From Ardenticatenaceae bacterium (GTDB lineage: Bacteria; Chloroflexota; Anaerolineae; Promineifilales; Promineifilaceae), in assembly GCA_020634455.1 (NCBI GenBank), contig JACKBQ010000001.1, positions 1,240,001 to 1,304,000 on the forward strand: a stretch of DNA of 64,000 bases. The letters are read 5' to 3'. The notes under the pieces are model-generated. The model did no database searches. It had not been told where the DNA came from and saw only the letters and a program-made list of their open reading frames with translations. Within the stretch, counting starts at the first letter, position 1. Each line of letters begins with the position of its first letter. Made by a program: the position numbers and the translations under genes. Positions 30,956-39,419 of the stretch are shown here, piece by piece.

Positions 30956-31665
30956 GCGTCACCTCCGGCGGTGGAACGGCCGTCTGACGTGACCAGGCCA
31001 TCTACCAACACAATGGAACGTTCGGTTTGCTCGGCGATATCGGATTCATGCGTCACCATCAAAATGGTGCGGCCGCGATGGTGCAGATTGTGCAGCAAGC
31101 CCATAATTTCGTGGCCGGTTTTGCTGTCCAGGTTGCCGGTTGGCTCATCGGCCATGATTAGCACCGGGTCGTTGACCAGGGCACGGGCAATGGCCACGCG
31201 CTGCCGCTGCCCCCCGGACAGCTCATTTGGCTCGTGGTGGGCCCGGTCAGCCAGGCCCACTGCTTCCAGGGCGGCCATTGCTTTTTCTTCTCGCTCTGCT
31301 GGGGATAGCTGTTCAGACCGTTTATAAACCAGCGGCAGCATCACATTGCGCAGCGCGGAGGTGCGCGCCAGCAGGTTAAAGGATTGGAACACAAAGCCAA
31401 TGCGCTGATTGCGAATGCTGGCTAACTGCACCTTGTCCAGATTGCTGACGTCTTCACCTGCCAGAAAATATTGTCCCGTTGTGGGGCGATCCAGGCAGCC
31501 TAGAATGTTCATGAGCGTGCTTTTGCCAGAGCCAGAAGGCCCCATGACGGCCACAAACTCGCCTTCATCAATGCGAATGTTGACGCCAGCTAGCGCGGAA
31601 ACCTGAATGTCACCCATGCCGTACACTTTGTGCAGGTCTTTGGTTTGAATGATTGATTTTGTCAT
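30952..31665 (-). CDS. MacB/LolD-type ABC transporter ATP-binding protein
   Basis: 237-residue ATPase with Walker A GPSGSGKST near residue 41, Q-loop FQSFNLLART, signature LSGGQRQRVAIARAL and Walker B VLIMADEPTGNLDS. These are typical of the stand-alone ATPases that partner FtsX-like permeases. It overlaps the permease gene by 4 bp and follows the adaptor gene by about 20 bp, so all three are one transcription unit. Confidence 0.93.
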   Translation of the reverse strand: MTKSIIQTKDLHKVYGMGDIQVSALAGVNIRIDEGEFVAVMGPSGSGKSTLMNILGCLDRPTTGQYFLAGEDVSNLDKVQLASIRNQRIGFVFQSFNLLARTSALRNVMLPLVYKRSEQLSPAEREEKAMAALEAVGLADRAHHEPNELSGGQRQRVAIARALVNDPVLIMADEPTGNLDSKTGHEIMGLLHNLHHRGRTILMVTHESDIAEQTERSIVLVDGLVTSDGRSTAGGDA

Positions 31666-31685
31666 GGTTGGTGCTCCGTGTGGCT

Positions 31686-33266
31686 TTACTCGCTCTGGGT
31701 TTGGATGATGCCAGTGGTCACTTCCTCACCTGCTTCTACGCCAGAGAGGATTTGGGCGTAGGTGAAGTCCATGATGCCTACCTCCACCATTCGCAGCTTG
31801 GGTTCACCATTGTCCATGACAAAAACGCTGTACTGACCGTCGGAAATCTCACGCAGGGCTTCAACTGGCACCAGGACGGCTCCTTCGGCCCGCCCGCCAA
31901 TCACTTCTACGGTGGCGTTGAGACCCAGCGGCAGCGTTTGGGGCTTGGCGAAGGAGTCTGCATTGAGCGAGACCAGGGCGCGAACGGCCGTAACCCCTGA
32001 TTCTGACACCAACTGCGGGTCTACCTGGATGACCGTTCCGGTGAAGGTATCGTCGGGGAGGGCGTCAAACACCACATCGACTTCATAGCCGGTGCCCACC
32101 ATGTTGAGATCAGATTCGTCCAGATACACTTCCAGAATGGGTTGGGAGAGGTCAACCAGGGTGATTAGATCGCTGCCTGCTGTTTCGCCGACGCTGGCGT
32201 TAACGGCCGTTACCGTTCCCGCAACCGGGGCTGTCAACACCGTCGCATCCACAGCCTCTTGGGCGATTTGCAAATTTAATTCGGCCTGGGCCAGACTGAT
32301 TTCGTTAGCTTCCTGGTTCAGCAGCGCCTGTTGCAGGCTGAGTTCCGCCTGGCGAACGGCCGTTTGCGCGGCTTTGATCTCATCATCCGTGGGGCCGTTT
32401 TGGGCATCGGCCAACGCTTGCTGAGCTGAGAGCACATTGGTTTGTGCACTGACAACGCTGCTGCTGCTACTGCTGGCAACCGTCGAGTTGTAGTTCAGTT
32501 GGGCAATTTCAAGCGCTTCCTGGGCGCGCAGCAAGGAATCAGCCGCCCGCTCTCGTTCATTTTCCAAAGCATCCGAGCGACGGGGATCATTCAGCTCCCA
32601 ATCCCGACCTGGATCGTAGGCGGTGTTGTAAACGCCCTGGGCATCGGCCAGATCGCGCTCCGCCTGTTCGACGCTGATGCCGCTGACGGCAATGCTGGCG
32701 CTGCTGGCGGATGCCTGCCCCAGGGCCGCATTGTGACTGGCTTCGGCGGCGGCTACATTGGCTTCCGCCAGAGCAATTTCATCCGAATCGGCTACCCAAT
32801 TGAGCAGCTCATCGAGCGCAGCCTGGGCTTCATCGAGACTGATTTGGGCCTGGGCCACGCTGATTTCATCATAGCTGATGCCCGTTTCGGTGACGGAGGC
32901 ATCGGTTTGCATGGCGGCTTGCTGATACTGTAATTGGGCGTTAACCAGCGATTGCTGCGCGTCGGTATCATCAATTCGGGCCAGCACGTCGCCCGCCTCT
33001 ACCTTGCTGCCCACGTCTACGAGCAGCTCCACCATTGTGCCGCTGCTGCTGAATCCCAGCGTCAGCTCCTGGGCTGCAATGACATCACCTGCGCCAGTTG
33101 CCGACACGACAATATCGCCCACGCGGGCAACGGCCGTTTGCAAATCCGCCTCTTCGCTTGATTCAGTTGCTGCTGTGTTCAAGTTTTGGGTGTAAAAATA
33201 ATAGCCCCCACTGCCTAAAATGAGAACGGCAATGAGGACAATCCAAAAGTTTCTTCGTTTCCACAT
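31686..33266 (-). CDS. HlyD/MacA-type membrane fusion protein
   Basis: 526-residue adaptor with an N-terminal TM anchor (residues about 7-26), a split biotinyl-lipoyl domain (VVSATGAGDVIAAQELTLGF and VLTAPVAGTVTAVNASVGET) and a beta-barrel/C-terminal region. Between them lies an unusually long Ala/Gln-rich coiled coil, about residues 105-330, with many AQ and EAQ units. It is first in the MacAB-like operon and would link the permease to cell-envelope partners. In a monoderm or atypical Chloroflexota envelope such a long hairpin is notable. GGAG precedes the ATG. Confidence 0.9.
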   Translation of the reverse strand: MWKRRNFWIVLIAVLILGSGGYYFYTQNLNTAATESSEEADLQTAVARVGDIVVSATGAGDVIAAQELTLGFSSSGTMVELLVDVGSKVEAGDVLARIDDTDAQQSLVNAQLQYQQAAMQTDASVTETGISYDEISVAQAQISLDEAQAALDELLNWVADSDEIALAEANVAAAEASHNAALGQASASSASIAVSGISVEQAERDLADAQGVYNTAYDPGRDWELNDPRRSDALENERERAADSLLRAQEALEIAQLNYNSTVASSSSSSVVSAQTNVLSAQQALADAQNGPTDDEIKAAQTAVRQAELSLQQALLNQEANEISLAQAELNLQIAQEAVDATVLTAPVAGTVTAVNASVGETAGSDLITLVDLSQPILEVYLDESDLNMVGTGYEVDVVFDALPDDTFTGTVIQVDPQLVSESGVTAVRALVSLNADSFAKPQTLPLGLNATVEVIGGRAEGAVLVPVEALREISDGQYSVFVMDNGEPKLRMVEVGIMDFTYAQILSGVEAGEEVTTGIIQTQSE

Positions 33267-33308
33267 CTCTTCAACTCCATCTGTATATTGCAGATAAACA
33301 ATAGATGG

Positions 33309-33314
33309 ATTATA
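33309..33314 (-). promoter_or_regulatory. possible -10 box of exporter operon
   Basis: The minus strand reads TATAAT about 45 bases before the adaptor start codon. No good -35 is visible at 16-18 bases, so the call is weak. Confidence 0.3.
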
Positions 33315-33450
33315 CGGTTCAATTGTTGAGGAATTGTGAAGATTGGTTTGGGTAATTGTTAATTGAGGGGGATTTTTGACGCGGTGTTAGGTGGGGAACG
33401 GCCGTTTCCCACCCAACTTATGCTAAAATGCAAAAATCCAGCAAGGCTAG

Positions 33451-33475
33451 GCGGCGTGGCGGGACGCCATGCCGC
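33451..33475. repeat. strong GC hairpin before small lipoprotein gene
   Basis: GCGGCGTGGCG (33451-33461) and CGCCATGCCGC (33465-33475) form an 11-bp stem with one G-T wobble and a 3-base loop. No T-run follows, so it is not a standard terminator. Confidence 0.7.
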
Positions 33476-33528
33476 AGCAAGGTGAGGTTTTGTGCTGGAC
33501 GAAGACCGCGCCAGAGCAAGGTGAAACC

Positions 33529-33864
33529 ATGAAAAAAAGCCTAATTATCTATACGTTGGTCGGATACATAATTATGATCTTTATAGTCATAAACGTTGCT
33601 TGCACCACAAATGACGACCGCACAGATATAGAAAAACGAACAGAATTTGAAAGCCTCTTTGAGCCAGGCATGTCTCAATATGAAGTTGAACAAGTTCTAA
33701 ATGAAGTAGCGGGTAAATATATTAATGATGATGAGCTAGATAGTGGAGATTATTTCTTAAGATATGGCATTTCCTATGAGGTATGGGGAGCAGAAACATA
33801 TGTTTTCCGTTTCACTCCCGATGGACACTTGAAAATCGCATACCCTATTATATTTGGTGAATAA
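33529..33864 (+). CDS. small predicted lipoprotein
   Basis: 111-residue protein. The N-terminus is a lipoprotein-like signal (MKKSLIIYTLVGY, then VINVAC), followed by a charged soluble domain with FESLFEPGMSQYEVEQVL, which resembles the SmpA/BamE-like or 'outer membrane protein assembly' small fold in its 'G-M-S-x-x-E-V' turn; this similarity is loose. The ATG at 33529 has AAGGTG upstream. Base composition is clearly AT-richer than the neighbours and there is no ACGGCCGT, which hints at recent acquisition. Function unknown. Confidence 0.65.
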   Translation: MKKSLIIYTLVGYIIMIFIVINVACTTNDDRTDIEKRTEFESLFEPGMSQYEVEQVLNEVAGKYINDDELDSGDYFLRYGISYEVWGAETYVFRFTPDGHLKIAYPIIFGE

Positions 33865-34023
33865 GTTCTGCCTTAAAGCATCTCTTGCCGCTTGTGAGCT
33901 CTCCACAGGCTTGTAATTCAACAATCCCTAGTTCTTTTTTTTAACTCGTACTGCGGCCTGTCTTCAGACAGTGCCACTTTCTTGGCCGTTTATTGACGTT
34001 TCCCACCACAAATCACTAATTTT

Positions 34024-34056
34024 GAATTGGGCAATTACCTCAATTACTCAATTACC
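34024..34056. repeat. CAATTACTCAATTACC-type repeat
   Basis: Short array of AATTGGGCAATTACCTCAATTAC units. Its end supplies the last codon and stop (GGTAATTGA on the minus strand) of malQ. Confidence 0.65.
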
Positions 34057-35568
34057 TTCTTCACTCAGCGGCACACGGCCGTATAATTCCGTCATATCCC
34101 CCAACCGTTGGGCAATATCCTGGGTGAGCATGTGGGGCAGGTAGCGCCAGCGCCAGTAGCCGCCGACCTTGCCCGGGAAGTTCATCCGGGCTTCATTGCC
34201 CAGTCCCATGAGGTCTTGCAGGGTGGCAACGGCCGTATTCGATACCGACGCATACGCCAACCGCGTCATGTCCCAGGAAATGTGCTGCCCGCTGATTTGC
34301 ATGTAGCGGCGGATGTGGTCCCGCTCGGACTCGGTGGCGTTGCGGTACCAGCCCAGCACCGTTTCATTGTCGTGGGTGCCGGTGTAGACGACCGAATTTT
34401 TGTCAAAGGTGTGGGGCAGGAAGTTGCTGTTGCGCTCGCCGCCAAAGGCGAACTGCAAAATCTTCATGCCAGGGAAGTCGAAAGCATCCCGCAAAGCGAC
34501 CACGTCGGGGGTGATGACGCCCAAATCTTCGGCGATGAGCGGCAGCTCGCCCAACTGATCCCGCATCGCCTGGAAGAACGCCTGGCCCGGCCCTTTAACC
34601 CACTGACCGATTACGGCCGTTGGCTCATCTGCCGGAATCTCCCAATACGCATCAAAGCCGCGAAAATGGTCAATACGCACAATGTCTGCCTGGGTGAAGC
34701 ACATTTGCAGGCGGGTGGCCCACCATTTGTAGCCGTTGTCGGCCATCTTGTCCCAGCGGTAGAGCGGGTTGCCCCAGCGCTGGCCCGTCTCGCTAAAATA
34801 GTCCGGCGGCACGCCCGCAATCACCGTCGGCGCACCGGTTTCATCCAGGTAAAACAGCTCAGGATTGGCCCACACGTCGGCGCTGTCGAACGCCACAAAA
34901 ATGGGAATGTCGCCCACAATCTGGATGCCGCGCTCGTTGGCATATGCTTTCAAACTCAGCCACTGCTGGAAAAAGAGGAACTGCAAAAATTTGTGTCGAT
35001 CCACCTCGTGGGCCAGCTTTGTGCCCCAGCTGGCCATCGCTTCCGGCTCGCGCAGGGCAATCTCACGCGGCCAGGTGTTCCAGACGCCGCCTTCGTGATC
35101 CACGTGATGATTTTTCAGCGCCATGAACAGGGCAAAATCGTCCAGCCAGCTGCTTTGCTCGGTACAAAACTGCTGGTAGGCGGCTTTTTGCGCGTCGCTG
35201 CCGTGTGCCAGGAAATGTTCGTGGGCCTGCTGCAAGAGGGCGGTTTTGTACTCGATGACGGGGCCGAAGTCTACGGCGTGTTGGGGAAAGTGGGGGATGC
35301 GGGATACGGCCGTTACCGGCAAATACCCCTCGCGCACCAACCGATCTGGACTAATCAGCAGCGGGTTCCCGGCAAAGGCCGAGAACGACTGGTAAGGCGA
35401 GTCGCCGTACCCGGTGGGGCCAAGCGGCAAAATTTGCCACAGCGACTGCTTGCTGGCGGCCAGAAAATCTACAAACTGGTAAGCAGCGTCGCCAAAGTCG
35501 CCAATGCCATAGCGACCGGGAAAACTGGTGGGGTGGAGGAGAATGCCTGCGGCACGTTCAAAGCGCAT
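34048..35568 (-). CDS. malQ: 4-alpha-glucanotransferase (amylomaltase)
   Basis: 506-residue GH77 enzyme that transfers alpha-1,4-glucan segments between chains. Family marks in order: ERAAGILLHPTSFPGRYGIGDFG at the start, LPLGPTGYGDSPYQSFSAFAGNP, VRIDHFRGFDAYWEIPA (catalytic Asp), IAEDLGVITPDV (catalytic Glu), FGGERNSNFLPH and TGTHDNETVLGWY. Length is normal for bacterial MalQ. Together with glgA on the same strand it points to glycogen or alpha-glucan turnover. The stop lies in a repeat. Confidence 0.96.
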   Translation of the reverse strand: MRFERAAGILLHPTSFPGRYGIGDFGDAAYQFVDFLAASKQSLWQILPLGPTGYGDSPYQSFSAFAGNPLLISPDRLVREGYLPVTAVSRIPHFPQHAVDFGPVIEYKTALLQQAHEHFLAHGSDAQKAAYQQFCTEQSSWLDDFALFMALKNHHVDHEGGVWNTWPREIALREPEAMASWGTKLAHEVDRHKFLQFLFFQQWLSLKAYANERGIQIVGDIPIFVAFDSADVWANPELFYLDETGAPTVIAGVPPDYFSETGQRWGNPLYRWDKMADNGYKWWATRLQMCFTQADIVRIDHFRGFDAYWEIPADEPTAVIGQWVKGPGQAFFQAMRDQLGELPLIAEDLGVITPDVVALRDAFDFPGMKILQFAFGGERNSNFLPHTFDKNSVVYTGTHDNETVLGWYRNATESERDHIRRYMQISGQHISWDMTRLAYASVSNTAVATLQDLMGLGNEARMNFPGKVGGYWRWRYLPHMLTQDIAQRLGDMTELYGRVPLSEEGN

Positions 35569-35645
35569 AGTGGGAACCTTTTGTTCGGAAATTTCAGATT
35601 AAATTTGAGAGGGTTGGGCAAAATTTACCAACCTGCATTTCGAAA

Positions 35646-35709
35646 TCAAAAAATCAAAGATTTCGCAGATTACGCAGATAAAATCTGTTCAATCTGTGTA
35701 ATCTGTTGA
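35646..35709. repeat. GCAGATTACGCAGAT/AATCTGTGTAATCTG repeat
   Basis: CAAAGATTTCGCAGATTACGCAGAT is followed by AATCTGTTCAATCTGTGTAATCTG, an imperfect dyad between glgA and malQ. Relatives are at 39385, 44727, 46197 and 62467. Confidence 0.65.
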
Positions 35710-35727
35710 TAAAAAGTGGGGTCGAAA

Positions 35728-37173
35728 TTACCCATTCAATGTGCGGGCAATGGCCCACTCATAAAGTTGTTCATACCCGGTAGCGGAGCGCTGCCAGGAA
35801 TAATCAGCCGACATGCCGTTTTGCTGGATGGTGTGCCAGCCCGGTTTGTCTACGTTGTAAACGTAAATGGCGCGCTGCAAGGTGCGCCAGAAGGCGTCGG
35901 CGTTGTACTCATTAAAGCGGAAGCCGGTTTCGCCATCCTGCACGGTGTCTACCAGGCCGCCGGTGGCGCGCACCACGGGCACGCTGCCGTAGCGCATGGC
36001 GATGAGCTGGCCCAGTCCACACGGCTCAAACAGCGACGGCATCAGGAACATGTCGCTGCCGGCGTAGATGAGCGGGGCAAAGTTGGCGTCGTAGCTCAGG
36101 TAGGCGGTCATTTTGTTGGGGTGGTAGGAGGCCAGTCGGGCAAACATCTCTTCGTACCCTGGATCGCCAGTGCCCAAAACGATGAACTGCGCTTCGCCAG
36201 AGAGCCCGTTCATGAGCAGGTGAATCACATGCCCGGTGATGTCCAGTCCTTTTTGCCAATCCAGCCGGGAAACCATCGCAATAAGCGGGATGTTGTCCCG
36301 TCGGGGCAGGTTGGCCCGTGACTGGAGGGCGCGGCGGTTGTGCAGACGGTTTTCCAGATGATCAACATCGAAGGGGGAAGCGATACGGCCGTCTCCCGTC
36401 GGGTCCCACTCTTCATAATCCAGCCCATTCAAAATGCCGTGCACATCAAACTGGCGATGGCGCAGCAAGGCGTCCATGCCCGCGCCACCAGCCGGTGTCA
36501 TGATCTCCTGGGCGTACGTTGGGCTGACGGTGTTCACCATTGTGGCATGGTAAATGCCCCGCGCCATGAAGTTAACTTCGTTGTAGCCCTCTTCCGCCAG
36601 CGCGTGGGTCTGGATACCCATGTAATCAAAAATGTGCCAGTTGGTTTTGCCCTGATGGGCCAGATTGTGAATGGTAAACACGGTGGCAATGCCGCGAAAC
36701 TGTTCGTACCCTTGCCCGGCGGTGGCCAGCCAGGTAAGCGCGGGCGCAGCGTGCCAGTCGTGGGCGTGCACCAGATCGGGCTTCCAATCCAGGGCCAGAG
36801 TTAGCTCCAGCGCGGCGCGGCTGTAGAAGGCAAAACGGTATACGTCGTCGCTGTAGCCGTACAGGCGAGGGCGGTTGAACAGGTTGCTCTCGGCAATAAA
36901 GTAAACCGGGACTTCGCTGTTAGGCAGCTTGCCCTGGAACACGCCTGCGGTAAGCTGCCCAACACCCGTTGGAACGGTCAGTGCGCCGGGCATGGGGGTG
37001 ATGCCGGGATAGCCAGCTTCAATTTTCTGGTAGGCGGGCATCACCACGCGCACGTCGTGGCCCATCTCATGCAATGCTTTGGGCAACGAGCCACCGACAT
37101 CTCCCAGACCGCCTGTTTTGGCAAAAGGGGAAACTTCAGCGCTCAAAAATAAGATTTTCAACTTTTCAGCCAT
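35728..37173 (-). CDS. glgA: glycogen synthase (GT5)
   Basis: 481-residue glucosyltransferase that elongates alpha-1,4-glucan from ADP- or UDP-glucose. The N-terminal KTGGLGDVGGSLPKAL carries the nucleotide-sugar-binding KxGGL motif. DWHAAPA is conserved, and the C-terminal lobe has SRLDWQKGLD and PSLFEPCGLGQLIAMRYG (the E-x7-E region), then ATGGLVDTV. I take the ATG at 37173; a TTG one codon earlier is possible. It precedes malQ on the same strand, separated by about 160 bp. Confidence 0.95.
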   Translation of the reverse strand: MAEKLKILFLSAEVSPFAKTGGLGDVGGSLPKALHEMGHDVRVVMPAYQKIEAGYPGITPMPGALTVPTGVGQLTAGVFQGKLPNSEVPVYFIAESNLFNRPRLYGYSDDVYRFAFYSRAALELTLALDWKPDLVHAHDWHAAPALTWLATAGQGYEQFRGIATVFTIHNLAHQGKTNWHIFDYMGIQTHALAEEGYNEVNFMARGIYHATMVNTVSPTYAQEIMTPAGGAGMDALLRHRQFDVHGILNGLDYEEWDPTGDGRIASPFDVDHLENRLHNRRALQSRANLPRRDNIPLIAMVSRLDWQKGLDITGHVIHLLMNGLSGEAQFIVLGTGDPGYEEMFARLASYHPNKMTAYLSYDANFAPLIYAGSDMFLMPSLFEPCGLGQLIAMRYGSVPVVRATGGLVDTVQDGETGFRFNEYNADAFWRTLQRAIYVYNVDKPGWHTIQQNGMSADYSWQRSATGYEQLYEWAIARTLNG

Positions 37174-37297
37174 CAAACTGCCTCGTATCTTCCTATCTAA
37201 AACCAGACGCTATTTTCCCTGTTTTTGGACTTTATTCAAGAGAAGGTTCGGCACTATTGTCCTGCTGCTCTGCGAGCGCCAGGGGAACACAATGATT

Positions 37298-37326
37298 TTG
37301 GTGTGGCTTTGGCAGTGATGTACAAT
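37298..37326 (+). promoter_or_regulatory. possible sigma70 promoter of LysM gene
   Basis: TTGGTG (37298-37303), 17 bases, TACAAT (37321-37326), with the start codon 22 bases downstream. The -10 is good and the -35 weak. Confidence 0.45.
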
Positions 37327-37348
37327 AACAACAAATGAGGAGAGTGGC

Positions 37349-38110
37349 ATGTCGGCACGAAAAATGATTCCGTTTTTGTTATTAAATATTGTGGTGTCTG
37401 CCGTGGTGGTTTTGGCTATTTTGTATTGGTGGGACAACCGTGATGACAGCGCGGCCACGGCCGTTTCCGTCCCTACCACCATCACCCCTGCCGCTTTGCA
37501 AAATACGGCCGTTGCCCAACCCCTCATCGCCCCCACCAACACCCCGGAGCCAGACAGTGGCCCGCCCATCCACATTGTGCAGGCAGGAGACACGCTGGGC
37601 ACTATCAGCCAGCTGTACGACGTGACCGTCGAGGAGATCATGGCGGAAAATGGCCTGACCGACCCGAACATCATTTCGGTGGGGCAGCAGCTTGTGATTC
37701 CGGTGGGTGGGGTTTCGACGCCGGTGCCGGAGGATACGGCCGTTCCCGAAGAAGCCGTTGTACCAAGCCCAATTGCCACAGAAGCGGTGGGTTCAGGCGA
37801 GGCGGTGGTGGAAATTACGGCCGTGATCGGCCCTGGGCAGGTGGTGGATGAAGCGGTGCTGCTGACCAACAGCGGCGAAGACCGTATTGCCCTCCAAAAT
37901 TGGCTCCTGGTTGATGAAGACGGTCATGAATATAAGTTTGGTCAGGTTACGCTTTTTGCCGGTTCTGATTTGCGAATCAACACAACCAGCGGGGTCAACG
38001 GCCCCACCGCCCTCTTCTGGGGGCTCAACGAAGCCATTTGGACGTCGGGTGAAACCGTGACGCTGCGCGACAGCACCGGGGCCACCCGCGTCACTTTCGA
38101 GGTTCCTTGA
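37349..38110 (+). CDS. membrane-anchored LysM and lamin-tail domain protein
   Basis: 253-residue surface protein. An N-terminal TM anchor (about 6-26) is followed by a Thr/Pro/Ala linker, a LysM domain at about 75-120 (HIVQAGDTLGTISQLYDVTV and ISVGQQLVIP), a second Pro/Val linker, and a C-terminal lamin-tail-like beta domain from about 150 (VLLTNSGEDRIALQNWLL and a closing TVTLRDSTGATRVTFE). LysM should bind peptidoglycan or another GlcNAc polymer, and the lamin-tail domain is common on secreted proteins of Chloroflexota and relatives. Four ACGGCCGT copies sit in the linkers. GAGGAGAG precedes the ATG. Confidence 0.85.
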   Translation: MSARKMIPFLLLNIVVSAVVVLAILYWWDNRDDSAATAVSVPTTITPAALQNTAVAQPLIAPTNTPEPDSGPPIHIVQAGDTLGTISQLYDVTVEEIMAENGLTDPNIISVGQQLVIPVGGVSTPVPEDTAVPEEAVVPSPIATEAVGSGEAVVEITAVIGPGQVVDEAVLLTNSGEDRIALQNWLLVDEDGHEYKFGQVTLFAGSDLRINTTSGVNGPTALFWGLNEAIWTSGETVTLRDSTGATRVTFEVP

Positions 38111-38111
38111 G

Positions 38112-38336
38112 ATGCGTGGTTTAATCGATCGTAAAGGTGAACAGTTTGCTTATTTGCAGGGCAGCACGCTCTACACGCTGGGTGACGAACCAACGGGCCA
38201 ACTGCGCGGCAGCTTCATCGAAGATTTGGCGGGCAACCGTATCTGGCGTGTGGTAGGCGACGGGGTGTATTCACTGGATGGTAACGAAACCATCGGCTTT
38301 TTCAGCGCTCCCCGCAGCCAGGAACATGATTTCTAG
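38112..38336 (+). CDS. small hypothetical protein
   Basis: 74-residue protein beginning one base after the LysM gene stop, so it is probably co-translated. It seems to be all beta, with three short repeats of the type Y-L/S-x-G or V-G-D-G-V-Y-S-L-D-G, such as AYLQGSTLYTLGDE and VVGDGVYSLDGNE. I do not recognise the family. It has no signal peptide. Confidence 0.6.
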   Translation: MRGLIDRKGEQFAYLQGSTLYTLGDEPTGQLRGSFIEDLAGNRIWRVVGDGVYSLDGNETIGFFSAPRSQEHDF

Positions 38337-38348
38337 AAGATAAAAGCA

Positions 38349-38430
38349 GTTACACAGAGTTACGCAGAGAAGCCACAGAGTTTCACAGAGAAACAAAAAA
38401 AACTCCGCGTCCTCCGCGAACTCTGCGGTT
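38349..38430. repeat. CACAGAG / CTCCGCG repeat
   Basis: TTACACAGAGTTACGCAGAGAAGCCACAGAG units followed by CTCCGCGTCCTCCGCGAACTCTGCGG. Same style as 6977-7049. Confidence 0.6.
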
Positions 38431-38456
38431 AAATCCCTGTAAGGAGAGGTAATTTT

Positions 38457-39329
38457 ATGCGATTAGGCGCACACATGAGCGCTGCGGGTGGCTTGTTCAA
38501 AGCCTTCGAACGCGGCGATGAGGCTGGCTGTGACTCCATGCTGGTCTTTACCAAAAGCAATCGGCAGTGGAATGCCAAACCAATTACCGATAAAGATGTG
38601 GCCCAGTACCGCAAAGCGGCCGCAAAATATGCCCACATCCAGCCGGTGGCGGTACATGCCAGCTACCTCATCAACATCGCCTCACCTGATGATGACCTGT
38701 GGGAAAAGTCGTACCAGGCGTTGAAGGATGAGGTGGAGCGGGCAGCGGCGTTTGATTTGCCACTCATCACTTTCCATCCCGGTTCGTTTGTGAGCAGCGA
38801 TGCCGAGGCGGGCATGGCGCGAATTGCTGAGGGGTTGAAGCGGTTGTTGGTGGAAACGGCCGTATCCGCCCCCAATACAACAGTTTGCGTAGAAACAATG
38901 GCCGGGCAAGGCACCAATCTGGGTCACAGCTTTGAGCAGCTCGCTACGATTCTCAACCAGGTGGGCGATCATGAGCGCCTCGGCGTTTGCTTCGACACCT
39001 GCCACGTGTTTGCCGCAGGCTATGACATCCGCACCCCGGAAACGTACGCCACAACGATGGCTGCTTTTGATCAAACGGTTGGCCTGGACAAAATCAAATG
39101 CTTCCATCTGAACGACAGCAAGCATGAGTTTGGCTCCAACAAAGACCGGCACGAACACATTGGCCAGGGATTCATCGGCAAGTCTGGTTTTGCCAACTTT
39201 GTCAATGACCCGCGCTGGGCTGACCATCCCGCCCATCTGGAAACCCCCAAAACGGAAGAGGACGAAGACGGCAAAGAAATCGAGATGGACCCGGTGAACC
39301 TCAAAACGTTGCGCGATTTGATTGCGTAA
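38457..39329 (+). CDS. nfo: endonuclease IV (AP endonuclease)
   Basis: 290-residue DNA-repair enzyme that cleaves at abasic sites using three zinc ions in a TIM barrel. The start MRLGAHMSAAGGLFKAFERG is characteristic. Metal-site segments are VHASYLINIA, FHPGSF, VCVETMAGQG, CFDTCHVFAAGYD, FHLNDSKHEFGSNKDRHEHIG and a C-terminal LETPK. Length is normal. It is preceded by AAGGAGAGG and followed by an unrelated peptidase-like gene. Confidence 0.96.
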   Translation: MRLGAHMSAAGGLFKAFERGDEAGCDSMLVFTKSNRQWNAKPITDKDVAQYRKAAAKYAHIQPVAVHASYLINIASPDDDLWEKSYQALKDEVERAAAFDLPLITFHPGSFVSSDAEAGMARIAEGLKRLLVETAVSAPNTTVCVETMAGQGTNLGHSFEQLATILNQVGDHERLGVCFDTCHVFAAGYDIRTPETYATTMAAFDQTVGLDKIKCFHLNDSKHEFGSNKDRHEHIGQGFIGKSGFANFVNDPRWADHPAHLETPKTEEDEDGKEIEMDPVNLKTLRDLIA

Positions 39330-39342
39330 AAAGCGGAACACA

Positions 39343-39417
39343 GAGTTGCGCAGAGGCGGCACAGAGTTTCACAGAGAAATTCAAAAATCTGCGCAAATCT
39401 GCGAAATCTGTGGATAG
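39343..39417. repeat. CACAGAG and AATCTGCG repeat
   Basis: CACAGAGTTGCGCAGAGGCGGCACAGAG followed by AAATCTGCGCAAATCTGCGAAATCTG; two repeat families side by side, forming the leader of the next gene. Confidence 0.6.
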
Positions 39418-39419
39418 TT

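Noticed and set aside
33451..33475. GC hairpin considered as an intrinsic terminator
   Set aside because: No run of T follows on either strand.
34108..35709. 533-codon plus-strand open frame
   Set aside because: It lies opposite malQ, which is fully supported by motifs. The antisense product has no recognisable domain.
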